From positions 1-14,580 of the forward strand of contig CACYEW010000293.1 of the NCBI GenBank assembly GCA_902773455.1: 14,580 nt of DNA, read 5' to 3'. How positions within the stretch are numbered: the stretch's first letter is position 1; the number at the start of each line of letters is the position of its first letter. This DNA is from an uncultured Ruminococcus sp. (GTDB lineage Bacteria > Bacillota > Clostridia > Oscillospirales > CAG-272). Below are positions 14,481-14,580 of the stretch, one piece after another. The translations under genes were made by a program, and so were the position numbers. The notes beneath the pieces were generated by a model. It did no database searches. It was not told where the DNA came from and worked only from the letters and a program-made list of their open reading frames with translations.

Positions 14481-14580
14481 GCCTGCGGGGGATCCCCACC
14501 CCGGGCGGCTGACGCCGCAGTGAAATCGCCTTCGGCGGTTAAATACGCTTCGCGTGTGAAATTTGCCTCCGCGAACCCCC
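14481..14580 (+). repeat. Hairpin array 3 (four palindromes with GTGAAAT-type linkers)
   Basis: The head GCCTGCGGGGGATCCCC (14481-14497) matches the equivalent GCCTGCGGGGGTTCCCC at the edge of array B (4900-4916). Units are 14505-14518 (stem GCGGC, loop TGAC), 14527-14537 (CGCC, loop TTC), 14545-14555 (ACGC, loop TTC) and 14562-14575 (TTTGC/GCGAA with one T-G pair, loop CTCC). Linkers are AGTGAAAT, GTTAAAT and GTGAAAT. CCCCC at the window edge may be the closing G/C run. Orientation is the same as array A and opposite to B. It follows the operon terminator directly, in noncoding DNA as in the other cases. Confidence 0.8.

Overview
The window reads as chromosomal DNA of a moderately GC-rich Firmicute of the class Clostridia, probably an uncultured gut or rumen lineage. 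The support is indirect: purine-rich Shine-Dalgarno sites, an endonuclease-type MutL, a lipoprotein with a Thr/Pro/Glu linker and bacterial Ig-like repeats, an ArgJ-type acetyl-recycling arginine pathway, and DapF, which fits meso-DAP peptidoglycan. No phage, IS, plasmid, rRNA, tRNA or CRISPR feature is visible.

Layout. Positions 1-81 hold a short array of hairpins. The mismatch-repair gene mutL follows on the minus strand (93-1919). The 226-base gap upstream of it (1920-2145) holds a small hairpin, a 92-base element bounded by a perfect 13-base inverted repeat, and a possible mutL promoter. A secreted lipoprotein with a likely five-bladed propeller lies on the minus strand (2146-4470). The divergent gap 4471-5006 holds a G-quadruplex-type motif and two hairpin arrays in opposite orientation. 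From 5007 to 14375 there is one tightly packed plus-strand operon, argJ-argB-argD-argF-carA-carB::dapF, closed by a strong intrinsic terminator (14386-14416). A further hairpin array lies at 14481-14580.

Function. ArgJ makes N-acetylglutamate and releases ornithine, ArgB and ArgD carry out the middle steps (argC is absent here), and ArgF joins ornithine to the carbamoyl phosphate made by CarA and CarB. The operon therefore makes citrulline from glutamate and glutamine. Genes overlap or sit at most 14 bases apart.

Two observations stand out. First, the last ORF continues without a stop from a complete CarB (about residues 1-1059) into a complete DapF (about 1060-1343). This is an apparent fusion of carbamoyl-phosphate synthase large subunit to diaminopimelate epimerase, and its DapF part has Ala where the first catalytic Cys is expected. 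Second, the noncoding DNA carries a family of short-hairpin arrays: stems of 4-12 bp with differing sequences, separated by a nearly constant 7-8 base linker (consensus GTGAWAT, variants GCTAAAT and GTTAAAT). Stem pairing is kept while stem sequence varies.
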